DNA of 64,000 nt, from the NCBI RefSeq assembly GCF_004342175.1, contig NZ_SMAO01000002.1, positions 124,001 through 188,000 on the forward strand, given 5' to 3'. Every line of letters begins with the position of its first letter. The first letter of the stretch is position 1. A program made the translations under genes and the position numbers. Below the pieces are notes generated by a model, which was not told the DNA's origin, ran no database searches, and worked only from the letters and a program-made list of their open reading frames with translations. Below are positions 37,376-45,978 of the stretch, piece by piece. The DNA is from Thiobaca trueperi. GTDB lineage: Bacteria > Pseudomonadota > Gammaproteobacteria > Chromatiales > Chromatiaceae.

Positions 37376-37812
37376 TGCTGGAGTTCTCCTGTGATTCACA
37401 CGTTGTAACTGAACAGGTTTTTGAGTATTCCGGATCTCGTGGTCTACCCAAGGATGGACGAAAACGGAGGTGCCGCCCAATCCGAAACGCATGCCACGCT
37501 GGCTCGCGGCTCGGTCAGGAGTTTACACCACAAATTGTTGTTGTCAACCTACATCAAGCGTTTTGAGCAATGCTGACCGGCGACTCCGGCGCCTGCGAAA
37601 GTGATCTGGAAACAGCTTGAAATCCATGTTTCAAGAGGCTTTGAGCGCAATTCGTCAGCCATTTGTTGCATCCTGGCAACAGTTGACGAAAAAACCGATT
37701 GTCGGGTTCGGCAACTTGTCATACCCGCCGTACAATGCATTCCACGCGCGAGCTGAAACTGGGGTTTTGGCCTCTCGTCCACAAGTGCGCCTTATGCCAT
37801 GAAGTAAACATA
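37376..37812. other. Long upstream region of the secreted-protein gene
   Basis: 437 bases, AT-richer than neighbours. It contains a near-consensus promoter (separate entry), a leader of about 140 bases, and roughly 260 bases farther upstream with no gene I can support. I found no riboswitch consensus. The far end is the tail of the GNAT gene region. Confidence 0.6.
37520..37547 (-). promoter_or_regulatory. Strong sigma-70-type promoter
   Basis: On the minus strand TTGACA (37542-37547), a 16-base spacer, and TAAACT (37520-37525). The -35 box is perfect and the -10 close to consensus. It reads into the secreted-protein gene with a leader of about 140 bases. Confidence 0.7.
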
Positions 37813-38766
37813 TCAAAAAATGTCCACGTCGCCCATGGTGTAATAGAGCGACTGGCGCACAGTTTGAGTGTCGAGCGCGCTACGCCAGCACATGTTAGCC
37901 GTCACCACCGGTGTTTCGTGATGCGGGCCGTCGAGTGCCTCACGCCAGGACTCTGGCAGCCAGATGACCGTTGCCGCACTGGGCATCCCGCGCGAAAGTC
38001 GCATAACGGCTGCCTGAAGTGCCGGACGGATCGCGCGGCGCGGAATCAGCGCATCGACCAGCAATCGCCGCTCGCCCTGCTGGCGCCAAACGACCCAGCC
38101 TGAAAGTCGCCCCAGGAACGCAAGCCCGGTCAGTTGGTAGTCATGAACGGGATGCTCGGCATAGCGCCAGCGCAGATAGGCGCCATCCCGAATCAGACTC
38201 AGCGCATATTGATCGCCCAGACGCTGCCATAACCGATCAAGGCGCCGATTATCCCATGCCAGGGGAAGGGCGCGCCACAGGTTGAAGGAGCTGGAAGCCG
38301 GTGCAAGTTCAGTTTCAAGCGCGACCTCCAGACGCTCATAGACTCCCGCCCATTCGCCGAGCAGATAGGGGCGTTGACCGGGAAAGCCGTAGCGAAAGGC
38401 GCTCGGCAGACGGCGGGCCAGATGGTCGAGCAGCTCGCGCAGCAGCAGGGTGAAGAGATTGTTCCGTCCCAGACCGCCGCGATGTTCGGGATGAACCATC
38501 ACATCACAGACTTGTACGATTGGGATCGGCCTGCCCTGGAACTGGCCGGGCAGGATCAATGCACCCGCATGCGCAACGATCTGACCCTGACCATCCATAG
38601 CGACGAGCGAGTCGGATGACATGGCGTTGCTGGACAGCGCGCGACTGGACACGAATTTCCAGTGCCACTCGGGGGATGATCGCACCTGGCCAAAAACCAG
38701 CGCGAACAGATCCAGCAGGGCTGGTTCGTCGTCCGGTTGGCAAAGGCGCAGGCTATAATCGCTCAT
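37813..38766 (-). CDS. GNAT family N-acetyltransferase
   Basis: 317 residues from the ATG at 38766 ('MSDYSLRLCQPDDEPALLDL'). The GNAT core is N-terminal: 'IPIVQVCDVMVHPEHRGG' with 'GRNNLFTLLLREL' is the acetyl-CoA-binding motif A region. The C-terminal half is longer than a single GNAT and may be a second, degenerate GNAT unit, as in some amino-sugar or aminoacyl transferases. It follows the GT41 gene by 65 bases on the same strand, so it may modify the glycan or protein target of that system. Confidence 0.82.
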   Translation of the reverse strand: MSDYSLRLCQPDDEPALLDLFALVFGQVRSSPEWHWKFVSSRALSSNAMSSDSLVAMDGQGQIVAHAGALILPGQFQGRPIPIVQVCDVMVHPEHRGGLGRNNLFTLLLRELLDHLARRLPSAFRYGFPGQRPYLLGEWAGVYERLEVALETELAPASSSFNLWRALPLAWDNRRLDRLWQRLGDQYALSLIRDGAYLRWRYAEHPVHDYQLTGLAFLGRLSGWVVWRQQGERRLLVDALIPRRAIRPALQAAVMRLSRGMPSAATVIWLPESWREALDGPHHETPVVTANMCWRSALDTQTVRQSLYYTMGDVDIF

Positions 38767-38831
38767 CGGGCAATTATCAAGTGTCCGCTGGACGCCCCGC
38801 AAGGTATTTCGGCGCACAGGCTGCCGCGATG

Positions 38832-41399
38832 TCACGCCTGGATCGGGGCGAGCGGCGCAGGCGGCAGGCCCTGTGTGTGCCGATCCCAGATACGCTGGTA
38901 AAGCGCTTCGAGATTGCGCGTGAAGCGCGTGGTATCGAAGAAGGCCGCGCTGCCATGGGCGTCCGCCAGGCGTTGCTTGATGGCTGCAAGTTCCTGTGGC
39001 TGACTGGCCAGGCGCAGTGCGCGCGCCTGATAGTCGTCCAGATCGGTTGCGATCAGCTCCGGCAGTCCGACGGCGTTCAGCAGACTCGCGGCGACCCGTG
39101 CGGCAAAGGTTTCGCCAAGACAGGTCAGGACCGGAACGCCCATCCATAGTGCGTCCGATGCCGTGGTATGTGCATTGACCGGCTGCGTATCAAGGAACAG
39201 ATCGGCGAGTGCCAGTCGGGCCAGATGCTCGGGTTGAGGTTTCTTGCGCGCAAAGATGAGTCGCGCGGATGCAACATCGCGGATTGCAGCCTCTCGCCTG
39301 AGGTTATCCATGACCTCGTCGCTTTTCGCATAGAGCCAGAGCACGGCGTGCGGCACCGCCTTGAGCAGCGCACACCAGCGGTCAAAGACCTCGGGTGTGA
39401 TCTTGTAGGGGTCGTTGAAGCAGCAGAAGACGAAACCCGTTGCTGGCAAACCGGCCTCGGCTCGCGTCGGCGTGACGGCGATTTGGCGGTTGGCATCCAC
39501 CGGGGCGTAGACATCCGGCAGATAGGCAATCGCTTCATCGTAATGGATCGCCTGTTCAGATGGCGCCACGACCGGGTCGGCAATCAGATAATCGATGAAG
39601 GGTGCGCCCAGGCCACCTGGAAAGCCCAGCCAGGTCACTTGCAGCGGGCTGGGGCGCAGGGCGAGGATCTCGATGCGGGCGTTCCGGGTGTAGCCTTTCA
39701 GATCGATGAGAATATCGATGCCATCATCGCGAATTCGCTGTGCGGCGGCGAGATGAGACAGCGAACGGATGTCGATGAAGTGATCGAATGCCTGTCGCAG
39801 ACGCTGGCGCATGGGGCCGCCATCGTCGGGATCGCTGGAATAGGCGAAGATCTCGAACCGCTCGCGGTCATGGCGTTCGAACAGTCCGGCCGTCAGGTAA
39901 GCCGTGGCATGTTCCTGGAAGTCGGCGGACAGATAACCGATCCGCAGACGCGAATCCGGCGACTTGAGCGGCGCGGGGCGCAATTCACTGGCGCGATCCA
40001 TCCAGATGCCATAGCTCGCGGCCTGCTGGCGCGCAACCCGGAGCAGGTCACCCGGCTTGAGACCCGGTATCGTCAGCGCGGAAAAGGGCGAAATGACCGC
40101 CTCCTGATTCATCTTGACTTGTCCGCTCAGGACAGACAGGCGCTCGGACCAGTGTCGCCAGTCGCACAGGTGGCGCTGATTCATCATCAGTTCGCCCAGC
40201 AGCATTGGCGGATGCTGGGCGAAACGCGCCAGGCTCTGCTCCAGAATATCGATGGCAGCCTGGTATTGACCGATCTGAGCCAGCAGCGGCGCAAGGGCGA
40301 GCGCCTGTTCCGGGCGCTCGATCCCGGTCTTAAGGGTCTTGATGGCGGACGTGAGCGCGCTGCCCCGGTCTGCCTGAATCGGTTCTGCCGAATCGTTCTC
40401 TGGCGCCAGTGCGTCCAGCCGGTAAGCCGCCTGGAGCAGACAGTAACTGGACTCGCGGAGGTCCGGCTTCAGCCTCACCGCCTGGAGCGCATACTGAAAC
40501 GCCTCATCGAAGCGTCCCCGCGACAGCGCCGAATCGGCGGCGTTGTTCCAGGTTTCGGCGCGCAGTGGATTCAGCGACAGCGCCTGCTCGAAGGCGCGTC
40601 GCACGCCTTCGTCATCGCCGAGACGGACACAGGCAACCCCAAGATGGTCCCGGATCTCGGCACGGCCGGGCAGCAGCTCGCTTGCCCGCTGGAGGGATGC
40701 GACGGCCTGCTCGAAACGCTGAAGACCCATCAGGCCGAGTCCGCGCAGATGATGACCTTCCCCCCACTCGGGAAAATCGGTCAGCAGCGTCTCCAGATCA
40801 TCGACCAGTTTCTGCAGGCGTCCTGCCTGGTAATCCTCTATGGCCTGCTCGAATGGCTGTTGCAGTCCGGGCTGCGCGGCGGAAGTCGTGGGCAGATCGG
40901 GCGCCTGATCGGGCAGTTCGTTCGTGGTGTCGGCCAGACCCGGCGAGGCGAGATTCAGCTCGGCGGGATTCCTGCCCGCTGCGCAGTTGGCGACCCAGTT
41001 CCGCCAGTAGTCAAGCGTCTCGGGCGGCAGACCCCGTTGCGTGCTGTCGTCGATGAGTTGTCTGGCCTGTTCCAGCCGTCCGGCGTGAATCAGGGCGAAC
41101 AGCCGGGCATAGCGGAAGATGAGCGAGTCCGGACGCAGCAGGGTGGCGTGGATCAGAAATGGCAGCGAGGTCAGGCCCAGGCCGGCGTCAATGAGCGCGA
41201 CGCCAAGGTTGTAGTGAGCGATGGCGCGAGTTGGCCGATTCCGCAGGGCTTGGACATAATGGCCCATGGCCTGATCGAGATCTCCCCGCCGGTGCGCCTG
41301 GATCCCTTCCTGCAAGGGGTCAAGCGGCTTGGGCGCCGCTGGCTGGACGCTCCCGGAGTTCCATGAAATCGAATAATTGATCAACGCACACACCTGCAA
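38832..41399 (-). CDS. TPR-containing GT41 (O-GlcNAc transferase/SPINDLY-like)
   Basis: About 855 residues. N-terminal tetratricopeptide repeats (about 30-130 and 180-310, e.g. 'AIAHYNLGVALIDAGLG', 'AETWNNAADSALSRGRFDEA') precede a catalytic region from about 470. It has 'LRIGYLSADFQEHATAYLTA', 'DILIDLKGYTRNARIEILAL', 'QVTWLGFPGGLGAPFIDYLI', 'FVFCCFNDPYKITPEVFDRW' and 'VNAHTTASDALWMGVPVLT', the GT41 signature. In bacteria such enzymes glycosylate cytoplasmic or secreted proteins, or assist polysaccharide synthesis. The assigned first codon is TTG; TTG at 41384, with AGGTG about 8 bases upstream, is a better-placed alternative. It is divergent from the PIG-L gene. Confidence 0.88.
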   Translation of the reverse strand: MQVCALINYSISWNSGSVQPAAPKPLDPLQEGIQAHRRGDLDQAMGHYVQALRNRPTRAIAHYNLGVALIDAGLGLTSLPFLIHATLLRPDSLIFRYARLFALIHAGRLEQARQLIDDSTQRGLPPETLDYWRNWVANCAAGRNPAELNLASPGLADTTNELPDQAPDLPTTSAAQPGLQQPFEQAIEDYQAGRLQKLVDDLETLLTDFPEWGEGHHLRGLGLMGLQRFEQAVASLQRASELLPGRAEIRDHLGVACVRLGDDEGVRRAFEQALSLNPLRAETWNNAADSALSRGRFDEAFQYALQAVRLKPDLRESSYCLLQAAYRLDALAPENDSAEPIQADRGSALTSAIKTLKTGIERPEQALALAPLLAQIGQYQAAIDILEQSLARFAQHPPMLLGELMMNQRHLCDWRHWSERLSVLSGQVKMNQEAVISPFSALTIPGLKPGDLLRVARQQAASYGIWMDRASELRPAPLKSPDSRLRIGYLSADFQEHATAYLTAGLFERHDRERFEIFAYSSDPDDGGPMRQRLRQAFDHFIDIRSLSHLAAAQRIRDDGIDILIDLKGYTRNARIEILALRPSPLQVTWLGFPGGLGAPFIDYLIADPVVAPSEQAIHYDEAIAYLPDVYAPVDANRQIAVTPTRAEAGLPATGFVFCCFNDPYKITPEVFDRWCALLKAVPHAVLWLYAKSDEVMDNLRREAAIRDVASARLIFARKKPQPEHLARLALADLFLDTQPVNAHTTASDALWMGVPVLTCLGETFAARVAASLLNAVGLPELIATDLDDYQARALRLASQPQELAAIKQRLADAHGSAAFFDTTRFTRNLEALYQRIWDRHTQGLPPAPLAPIQA

Positions 41400-41407
41400 A
41401 GAACTAA

Positions 41408-42388
41408 ATGAAATATTCGGAACACGACTTCATCCCCTACGCCGCCAATACGGCCATGCCGCGCGGTCGCACGCTGGTTCTGGCGCCTCACCCTGACGAT
41501 GAGGTGCTGGGCTGTGGCGGGGCAATTATGCGTCATGTTGCGGCGGGGGATCCAATCCGGGTCATCATCGTCACGGATGGCGCGCTTGGTTTGCCGCCCG
41601 GAACCCCCGATGCAGCCCTGACGCGCCAGCGCGAGAGCCTCTGTGCGGCGGCGGTTCTGGGCTACGGCGAGCCGGTCTTCTGGGGGCTGCCGGATCGCGG
41701 GCTGGAGTATGGCGAGGCGCTGATTCAGCGCATTCTGGGCGAGATGGAAGATGCTGGCGCGGATCTGGTCTATGCCCCGTCCTGGTGGGAGATCCATCCC
41801 GACCATCTGACCCTGGCGCTGGCGACGGCTGAGGCGGTGCGCCGCTGTCCGCGTCCCGTTCAGATGGTGATGTACGAGGTTGGTGCGCCGCTGCATCCCA
41901 GCCACCTGCTGAACATCGGCGATCTGTGCGAACGCAAGCAGGCGGCGATGGACTGTTTCACGAGTCAACTGGCGCAACAGGCCTATGACCGCCATATCGC
42001 CGCGCTCAATGTTTTTCGTACCTATACCCTGCCGGCTGAGATCGCATCGGCAGAAGCCTATCGATTGATCGTGCGGGATGCGTTACGGGAGGATCCGCTG
42101 CGCCTGATGCAGCCCGGCCCCGGCCATCAGGAGCCGCAGGCGATAACCAGGATCGCCGCTCTGCCCCCATTGAGCTGTGTCGCCGCGTGTGGCATGGACA
42201 TCGGACGGTTGCTGGATGCACTGAACCCGCAGCCGGTATCGGAATCCGAAATGGCGCGGCTTCAGACCGCGCTTGAGCAGGTCTCCGGTCAGCTCGAAGA
42301 ACTCCGCCAGTCCACTTCCTGGCGGATCACCGCCCCCTTGCGGTGGCTGGTTTCGCATGCCAGAACAATGCTCCGCTCACAGGCATAG
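41408..42388 (+). CDS. PIG-L family deacetylase
   Basis: 326 residues. 'LVLAPHPDDEVLGCGGAIM' and 'PSWWEIHPDHLTLAL' supply the zinc ligands and catalytic Asp of PIG-L/LmbE deacetylases, which remove N-acetyl groups from sugars such as GlcNAc conjugates. The C terminus adds a coiled coil ('MARLQTALEQVSGQLEELRQ') and 'STSWRITAPLRWL', a tail I associate with glycan-synthesis proteins. The gene starts almost back to back with the GT41 gene, so the two may share a control region inside their coding ends. Confidence 0.9.
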   Translation: MKYSEHDFIPYAANTAMPRGRTLVLAPHPDDEVLGCGGAIMRHVAAGDPIRVIIVTDGALGLPPGTPDAALTRQRESLCAAAVLGYGEPVFWGLPDRGLEYGEALIQRILGEMEDAGADLVYAPSWWEIHPDHLTLALATAEAVRRCPRPVQMVMYEVGAPLHPSHLLNIGDLCERKQAAMDCFTSQLAQQAYDRHIAALNVFRTYTLPAEIASAEAYRLIVRDALREDPLRLMQPGPGHQEPQAITRIAALPPLSCVAACGMDIGRLLDALNPQPVSESEMARLQTALEQVSGQLEELRQSTSWRITAPLRWLVSHARTMLRSQA

Positions 42389-42454
42389 CGGGACGCAGCG
42401 GACAGTCGGCCGCCTGTCCGCCACGCTCCAGCCAGACCCTGTCGCAGGGCTGGC

Positions 42455-42641
42455 TTACTTGCGTGTATTGGCCCAGATGTTGCGCGCCCAGGCCAGTCCA
42501 GAAGGCCGGTTGCGCGCCAATTTGATGATCCCCAACGCCAGATGCGCCATCGCCAGATCCGTGTCATCGCGTTTCTCCCGGCGCACCGGGAGCCGACGAA
42601 GGCGATTCATCCAGACGACACGGGGAAGTCTCACTGAACAT
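42455..42641 (-). pseudogene. IS5-type transposase C-terminal remnant
   Basis: The minus-strand reading 'VVWMNRLRRLPVRREKRDD' followed by 'LAMAHLALGIIKLAR' matches the end of IS5-family DDE transposases (typically 'WLNRFRRL.VRYEK.....LAF..LAC.II'). The rest of the element and its terminal repeats are not recognisable, so this is a decayed fragment downstream of the PIG-L gene. Confidence 0.5.
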
Positions 42642-43216
42642 GCGTGACGGTCTGCGTCTGACGCACCGGTTGCGTCACGCCGCATGAAAGTGTTCGCGAA
42701 TGGACGCTTGCGAGCCGGGAAGTTCGGCAGGGCACAACTATGTCGCGACCGGGGAGAGGATCTGCGCGAGACACTGCGCGAAGCCTTCCTGGACTTACGT
42801 GACTCCGCCGCATTGCGGGTCTTCCGTGCAGTGTCCCTCATCCCCGCTGTGGACGCGGATGTCGATCAGATGCGCAACTGAATGGAACGCATCCTCCAGG
42901 CCCGTATCCGCCCGTCGGTACAGGGTCAGGCCACGGCAACCGCTCCGACAGACGGGCGTCCTGCCCGCCAGACGGGCGAGACGCTCGTCTCCCGGCAACC
43001 GCTCCGCTCTGCCTGTCCCGCAAACCGGGGCACTGCCCGTTCTCGTCCGTCCCCCAGAGTCGAGGCATCGCGATTCACTGTGCCTTCGCGTCAACCCTCT
43101 GAGTCGAAACATGTTATCAATGCATTTCGTACCGATGCATTGCTTGCCAGACGGTGTTAGGGTCTTGCCCTGAACCTTGCCACCCTTGCAACAACGAAGC
43201 ACTTCAAACTCTGATC
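42642..43216. other. Degenerate intergenic region before the phytochrome operon
   Basis: About 575 bases with no intact gene. It includes a 65-codon plus-strand frame (42684-42881) whose end ('LRETLREAFLDLRDSAALRV') is weakly like the C terminus of PhnD-type binding proteins. GC-rich inverted and direct repeats (GGCAACCGCTCC at about 42936 and 42997) follow. The last AT-richer 130 bases probably hold the phytochrome promoter; no clear boxes seen. Confidence 0.45.
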
Positions 43217-45454
43217 ATGAATGCTGAATTAGACTTCACCAACTGCGATCGCGAACAGATCCAGTACGCTGGCGCCATCCAGCCGCATGGCGCACTCCTG
43301 GTCCTGCAGGAACCGGGGCTGCGCATCCTGCAGGCGAGCGCCAATACGGACGATTATCTGGGGCTTGCACCCGACAGGCTTCTGGGACAGGGCATTGAAG
43401 TGGTGCTGGGTGAGGCCGCCACCGCCGGCCTGCGGGAGCGGTTGTCGATGCAACGCCTCAATGGTGTGCTGCTGCGCCTCATGGCGGTCCAGCCGCTGGC
43501 GTGCGACAAACCCTGTCATCTCTTCGGCAACCGCACCGACGATGGCCTGCTGCTGCTGGAGTTCGAGCGTCTCGACGAGGCGGCACGTGTGGGGGCGCCC
43601 GATCTCTACCAGGAGGTGCATACCACGCTCCAGCGGTTGCAGGCGACACCCACACTGCACGCCTTCTTCGATCTGGCGGTGGCTGAGATCCGTGCCATCA
43701 CCGGCTTCGACCGGGTCATGGCCTATCGCTTCGACGTGGACGGCAGCGGTGAGGTGATCGCCGAGTCGGTTCAGGAGGGTCTGGAAACCTATCTCGGGCT
43801 GCATTATCCGGCGGCCGACATCCCTGAGCCCGCGCGGCGTCTGTTCCGCCTCACCTGGCTGCGTCATCTGCCGGATGTCGATTACCAGCCGGTGCCGCTG
43901 CTTGCCGGACCCGATCACCCGGGCGCGGTGCCGGTCGATCTGAGTTACTCCTTCCTGCGCAGCGTTTCGGTGATGTACACGGGCTACCTCCAGAACATGG
44001 GGGTGAAGGCGACCCTGGTCACCACTCTGTTGAAAGACGGCAAATTGTGGGGACTGATCTCATGCATGCATCACGCCGCCCCGAAATATCTGCCCTACGA
44101 GACCCGTGTGGCGGTGGAATGTCTGGCCCACATGGTCTCCCTGCTGATGAGCGGCAAGGACGCCGAGGAACACTATGGCTACCGGCTCAGACTGGGGGCG
44201 GCGCGCGAGCAGCTGCTCGACGCCCTCTTCCGGAACAATGCGCTGCATCAAACCCTGATCCAGATCCGGCCCGACGTCCTGACCATGCTGGATGCCGACG
44301 GCGTGGCCCTGTTCAGCGATGGCCGGCTGAGCCTGCTGGGCAGGACGCCATCCGCGCCGGAGATCCTGGCCCTGGCCGACTGGTTGGCGACCCGCAGCGA
44401 ACTCTCGTTCGCCAGCCACCATTTGCCGCTGGACTATCCGCCCGCTGCCGCCTTCCAGTCCGTGGCAAGCGGTCTGCTGGCCGTGCGCTGGTCGCACGCC
44501 GCGCCGGACGGGCTCATGTGGTTCCGCGCCGAATGGCAGCAGGTGGTGGACTGGGCGGGCGATCCGCACAAGCCGGTCGAGATCGACGACACGGCCGGCG
44601 AGATCCGTCTTCTGCCCCGCACCTCCTTCGCGCTCTGGAAGGAGACGGTCGCCGGCCAGTCGCGTCGCTGGCTGGACTGCGAGATCGAGCATGCGCTCGA
44701 GCTGCGCCGGGAGATTCTCGACTTCATCGTCCGCCATACCGAACATTTGCGACGCATCAATCTGGAACTGGCCGAGAGCAATCTGGAACTCGATGCCTTC
44801 GCCTACGCGGTCTCCCACGACCTCAAGGAGCCGCTGCGCGGTATCCACACCTCGGTCGAGTTTCTCCAGGAGGACGACGGAGCGGATCTCTCGGCAGCGG
44901 GGCAGGAGCGGCTGGCGACCATTCTGCGGCTCACCAGGCGGATGGATGAGCTGATCGAATCGCTGCTCCAGTATTCGCGGGTGGGGCGGATCGATCTGCA
45001 GCTGCAAAGGGTCGATCTCAACGGACTGGTGGCAAAAATTCTCGAAACCTTCCAGCCTCAGCAGGTGCCGGGGGCGAGGATTCGTGTGCTGGGTCGCCTG
45101 CCGGAGATCCAGTGTGACCGGGTCCGCGTTGCCGAGATCTTCAGCAATCTGATCTCGAACGCGCTCAAGTACAATGATCAGGATGAAAAGCGGGTCGAGA
45201 TCGGTTGCGACACCAGCCTTGATCCGCCAGTCTTTTTCGTCCGCGACAACGGTATCGGTATTGCCCCGAAACATTTCGTGCGGATCTTCCAGGTCTTCCG
45301 GCGTCTGCACGGGCGCGACGACTATGGCGGCGGAACGGGGGCAGGGCTCACCATCACCAAGAAGGCCATCGAGCGGCACGGCGGGCGCATCTGGGTGGAA
45401 TCGTCGCCGGGGCAGGGTTCGACCTTCCATTTCACGCTCGCGGCGCCACAGTAA
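43217..45454 (+). CDS. bphP: Bacteriophytochrome histidine kinase
   Basis: 745 residues from the ATG at 43217. PAS-GAF-PHY photosensory core: Cys10 in 'TNCDREQIQYAGAIQPHG' is the expected biliverdin attachment site. The GAF domain carries 'LHYPAADIPEPARRLF' (PASDIP-type motif) and 'LWGLISCMHHAAPKYLPY', with one extra residue compared with the usual CHH box. The kinase has phospho-acceptor His534 in 'AVSHDLKEPLRGIHTSVEF', then an HATPase with 'EIFSNLISNALKY' and 'DNGIGIAPKH'. It senses red/far-red light and should phosphorylate the response regulator encoded 6 bases downstream. No haem oxygenase gene for biliverdin is in the window. Confidence 0.95.
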   Translation: MNAELDFTNCDREQIQYAGAIQPHGALLVLQEPGLRILQASANTDDYLGLAPDRLLGQGIEVVLGEAATAGLRERLSMQRLNGVLLRLMAVQPLACDKPCHLFGNRTDDGLLLLEFERLDEAARVGAPDLYQEVHTTLQRLQATPTLHAFFDLAVAEIRAITGFDRVMAYRFDVDGSGEVIAESVQEGLETYLGLHYPAADIPEPARRLFRLTWLRHLPDVDYQPVPLLAGPDHPGAVPVDLSYSFLRSVSVMYTGYLQNMGVKATLVTTLLKDGKLWGLISCMHHAAPKYLPYETRVAVECLAHMVSLLMSGKDAEEHYGYRLRLGAAREQLLDALFRNNALHQTLIQIRPDVLTMLDADGVALFSDGRLSLLGRTPSAPEILALADWLATRSELSFASHHLPLDYPPAAAFQSVASGLLAVRWSHAAPDGLMWFRAEWQQVVDWAGDPHKPVEIDDTAGEIRLLPRTSFALWKETVAGQSRRWLDCEIEHALELRREILDFIVRHTEHLRRINLELAESNLELDAFAYAVSHDLKEPLRGIHTSVEFLQEDDGADLSAAGQERLATILRLTRRMDELIESLLQYSRVGRIDLQLQRVDLNGLVAKILETFQPQQVPGARIRVLGRLPEIQCDRVRVAEIFSNLISNALKYNDQDEKRVEIGCDTSLDPPVFFVRDNGIGIAPKHFVRIFQVFRRLHGRDDYGGGTGAGLTITKKAIERHGGRIWVESSPGQGSTFHFTLAAPQ

Positions 45455-45460
45455 TCGCCC

Positions 45461-45928
45461 GTGGAACCTGTGGACTCCAGAGCGCTGTTGATCGTCGAGG
45501 ACTCCAACGAGGACTATGCGCTGACCTTGTGGGCGCTGCAGCGGGCCGGTTTCAGCCGTCCGGTGCGGCGGGCGACAGGGGTTGCGGAGGCGCTTGCACT
45601 CCTGGCCCCTGATCACCCGGATGCGGTGGCCGGTTCGCTGTCGTTTGCGGTCCTGCTGCTGGATCTCAATCTGCCCGACGGGACCGGACTGGATCTCCTG
45701 GCGGCCTTGCGTGCCGAGTGCGATGGGGTGCTGCCGTTACCCACCGTGATTCTCACGAGCTCGAACAATCCGCGCGAGATCGATGGCCTCTATCGTCTCG
45801 GGGTTGCCGGGTACATCATCAAACCACTGGAGCGCAACCGTTTTGCCGACCAGATCCGGGCCTTCGTCGATTACTGGTTCGACGCCGTGACGCTCCCGCC
45901 GCTTGTCGGCGGCGGAGGGCCGGTGTGA
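45461..45928 (+). CDS. Single-domain response regulator, phytochrome-associated (Rcp1-like)
   Basis: 155 residues with a GTG start 6 bases after the phytochrome stop. Receiver domain only: acidic pocket 'LLIVEDSNEDYAL', phospho-acceptor Asp68 in 'LLLDLNLPDGTG', 'VILTSSNN' and 'AGYIIKPL'. The 'EDSNEDYAL' start and loop insert are typical of regulators paired with phytochromes. With no output domain, it likely passes phosphate on or acts by protein contact, perhaps with the hybrid kinase downstream. Confidence 0.92.
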   Translation: MEPVDSRALLIVEDSNEDYALTLWALQRAGFSRPVRRATGVAEALALLAPDHPDAVAGSLSFAVLLLDLNLPDGTGLDLLAALRAECDGVLPLPTVILTSSNNPREIDGLYRLGVAGYIIKPLERNRFADQIRAFVDYWFDAVTLPPLVGGGGPV

Positions 45929-45978
45929 AGATGAAGATCCCGCAGGGAACCGCGCGTTAACCGTGAGGAGATCCGTCC

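Noticed and set aside
42684-42881. 65-codon frame with faint PhnD-like end
   Set aside because: The similarity is only a guess from a short helical stretch; kept as a comment in the region entry rather than called as a gene.
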